Shown: piece by piece, positions 63,138-64,000 of the stretch
Layout of the letters: each line of letters opens with the position of its first letter
Numbering within the stretch: the stretch's first letter is position 1
DNA from: Denitratimonas sp037478135
GTDB lineage: Bacteria; Pseudomonadota; Gammaproteobacteria; Xanthomonadales; Xanthomonadaceae
DNA: 64,000 bases
Direction: 5' to 3'
Assembly: GCF_037478135.1 (NCBI RefSeq)
Contig: NZ_JBBHDV010000006.1
Span: 124,001 to 188,000, forward strand
Translations under genes and position numbers: made by a program
The notes under the pieces: generated by a model
The model's database searches: none
What the model was told of the DNA's origin: nothing
What the model saw: only the letters and a program-made list of their open reading frames with translations

Positions 63138-64000
63138 TCAGTCTTCCAGCGTCAGCAGCGAGGCGTTGCCGCCGGCCGCCGTAGTGTTGATCGTCAGTGT
63201 GCGCTCGGTGCAGAAGCGGGTGAGGTAGTGCGGACCGCCAGCCTTGGGACCGGTGCCGGACAGGCCTTCGCCACCGAAGGGCTGCACCCCGACCACCGCA
63301 CCGATCATGTTGCGGTTGACGTAGCAGTTGCCGGCGCGGATGCGGCTGGAAATCTTCTCGACGGTTTCATCGATGCGGCTGTGGATGCCCAGGGTCAGGC
63401 CGTAACCGGTGGCGTTGATCGCGTCGATGACCTGATCCAGCTTTTCGCCGTCGTAACGGATCACGTGCAGCACCGGGCCGAACACTTCGCGTTGCAGGCG
63501 CGCGAGGCTGTCGATCTCGTAGGCGCGCGGTGCGAAGAAGGTGCCGTGCGCGGCATCCTCGCCCAGTTCCACGCGCGCGATCGGGGTGGCTTCCTGCTCC
63601 ATGCGCGCAGCGTGGGCTTCCAGCACCTTCAGCGCATCGGCATCGATCACCGGGCCGACGTCGGTGGACAGCAGGCCCGGATCACCGACCTTCAGCTCGG
63701 CCATCGCACCGGCCAGCATGCGGATCACCTTGTCGGCGATGTCGCGCTGCACGAACAGGATGCGGGTCGCCGAACAACGCTGGCCGGCCGAGCCGAACGC
63801 ACCCTGCACTGCATCCTTGACCAGCTGCTCGGGCAGGGCCGAGGAGTCGGCGATCAAGGCGTTCTGGCCGCCGGTTTCGGCGATCAGCACCGCGAGCGCG
63901 GCATCGCGCGCGGCCAGCGCACGGTTGATCGCACGCGCGGTTTCGGTCGAACCGGTGAAGGCCACGCCGGCCACACGCGGATCGGCGGTCAGTGACGCGC
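63138..64000 (-). CDS. putA: PutA, P5C dehydrogenase C-terminal part (5' end outside window)
   Basis: The visible 287 codons are the C-terminal aldehyde-dehydrogenase part of a proline-utilisation enzyme, oxidising glutamate semialdehyde to glutamate. Key blocks: VAGVAFTGSTETARAIN, ETGGQNALI, the catalytic Cys in AGQRCSATR, REVFGPVLHVIRYDG, GIHSRIDETVEKI and AGNCYVNRNMIGAVVGVQPFGGEGLSGTGPKAGGPHYL. The tail NTTAAGGNASLLTLED is typical of bifunctional PutA proteins. Whether the proline dehydrogenase and ribbon-helix-helix domains are present cannot be seen. Confidence 0.9.
   Translation of the reverse strand, partial: ASLTADPRVAGVAFTGSTETARAINRALAARDAALAVLIAETGGQNALIADSSALPEQLVKDAVQGAFGSAGQRCSATRILFVQRDIADKVIRMLAGAMAELKVGDPGLLSTDVGPVIDADALKVLEAHAARMEQEATPIARVELGEDAAHGTFFAPRAYEIDSLARLQREVFGPVLHVIRYDGEKLDQVIDAINATGYGLTLGIHSRIDETVEKISSRIRAGNCYVNRNMIGAVVGVQPFGGEGLSGTGPKAGGPHYLTRFCTERTLTINTTAAGGNASLLTLED

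Overview
The window is one stretch of a high-GC gammaproteobacterial chromosome, most likely from the order Lysobacterales (Xanthomonadales; a Xanthomonas/Lysobacter relative). The grounds are gene content and order: divergent hpd/marR with hmgA downstream; engB - cytochrome c4 - two dsbA genes - EEP phosphatase; slt - epimerase - cca; bamD divergent from rluD-pgeF; and a DUF2157/DUF4824 pair. The tryptophan dioxygenase also has its key residues at the same numbers (His55, His240, Thr254) as the Xanthomonas campestris enzyme. I see no tRNA, rRNA, CRISPR array, insertion sequence or prophage. Two genes are cut by the edges: hmgA (left) and a putA-like gene (right).

Layout. 1-11.2 kb holds amino-acid uptake and catabolism: hmgA and hpd (tyrosine breakdown) with a divergent MarR regulator and a palindromic operator candidate, an AGCS amino-acid/Na+ symporter, two POT peptide transporters, an AbgT transporter, a CbiM-like membrane protein and kynA. 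11.5-20 kb holds housekeeping and envelope genes: engB, cytochrome c4, a DsbA lipoprotein, a soluble DsbA, an EEP phosphatase, slt, an NDUFA9-like epimerase and cca. 20-30 kb holds two tandem Sel1-type periplasmic paralogs, htpX, gluQ, a GNAT facing an RLAN/RimK-type ATP-grasp ligase, an SBF-like transporter, gamma-glutamyltransferase and an M50 protease.

30.5-37 kb is the most accessory-looking part. It has a 14-repeat delta-60 protein of visibly lower GC with an IFANGFEP tail, a small secreted protein with a PEP/IPTL-CTERM-like C-terminus, a divergent membrane winged-helix/TPR regulator, and a toxin-antitoxin pair. 37-49.5 kb is the clpB ... pgeF-rluD / bamD region, in which a csgG-like gene and a CPBP protease-like gene lie between clpB and pgeF, followed by nadE and the DUF2157/DUF4824 pair. 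49.5-64 kb holds a SWIM-SNF2 helicase, icd, a MoxR/VWA pair, a TPR protein fused to what looks like a dead histidine kinase, a rhomboid protease, gspB and gspA, a thymidine kinase lacking most of its zinc ligands, and the C-terminal part of putA.

How the genes fit together. Peptide and amino-acid importers, gamma-glutamyltransferase and three degradation routes (Tyr, Trp, Pro) suggest a peptide-feeding lifestyle. A second theme is envelope quality control and thiol/redox chemistry (two DsbA, HtpX, Slt, BamD, rhomboid, M50). The points most worth follow-up are the predicted pseudo-histidine kinase, the zinc-less Tdk, the delta-60/CTERM/regulator locus, and the csgG/CPBP block in the clpB neighbourhood. 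Protein families were recognised by eye, without database searches.
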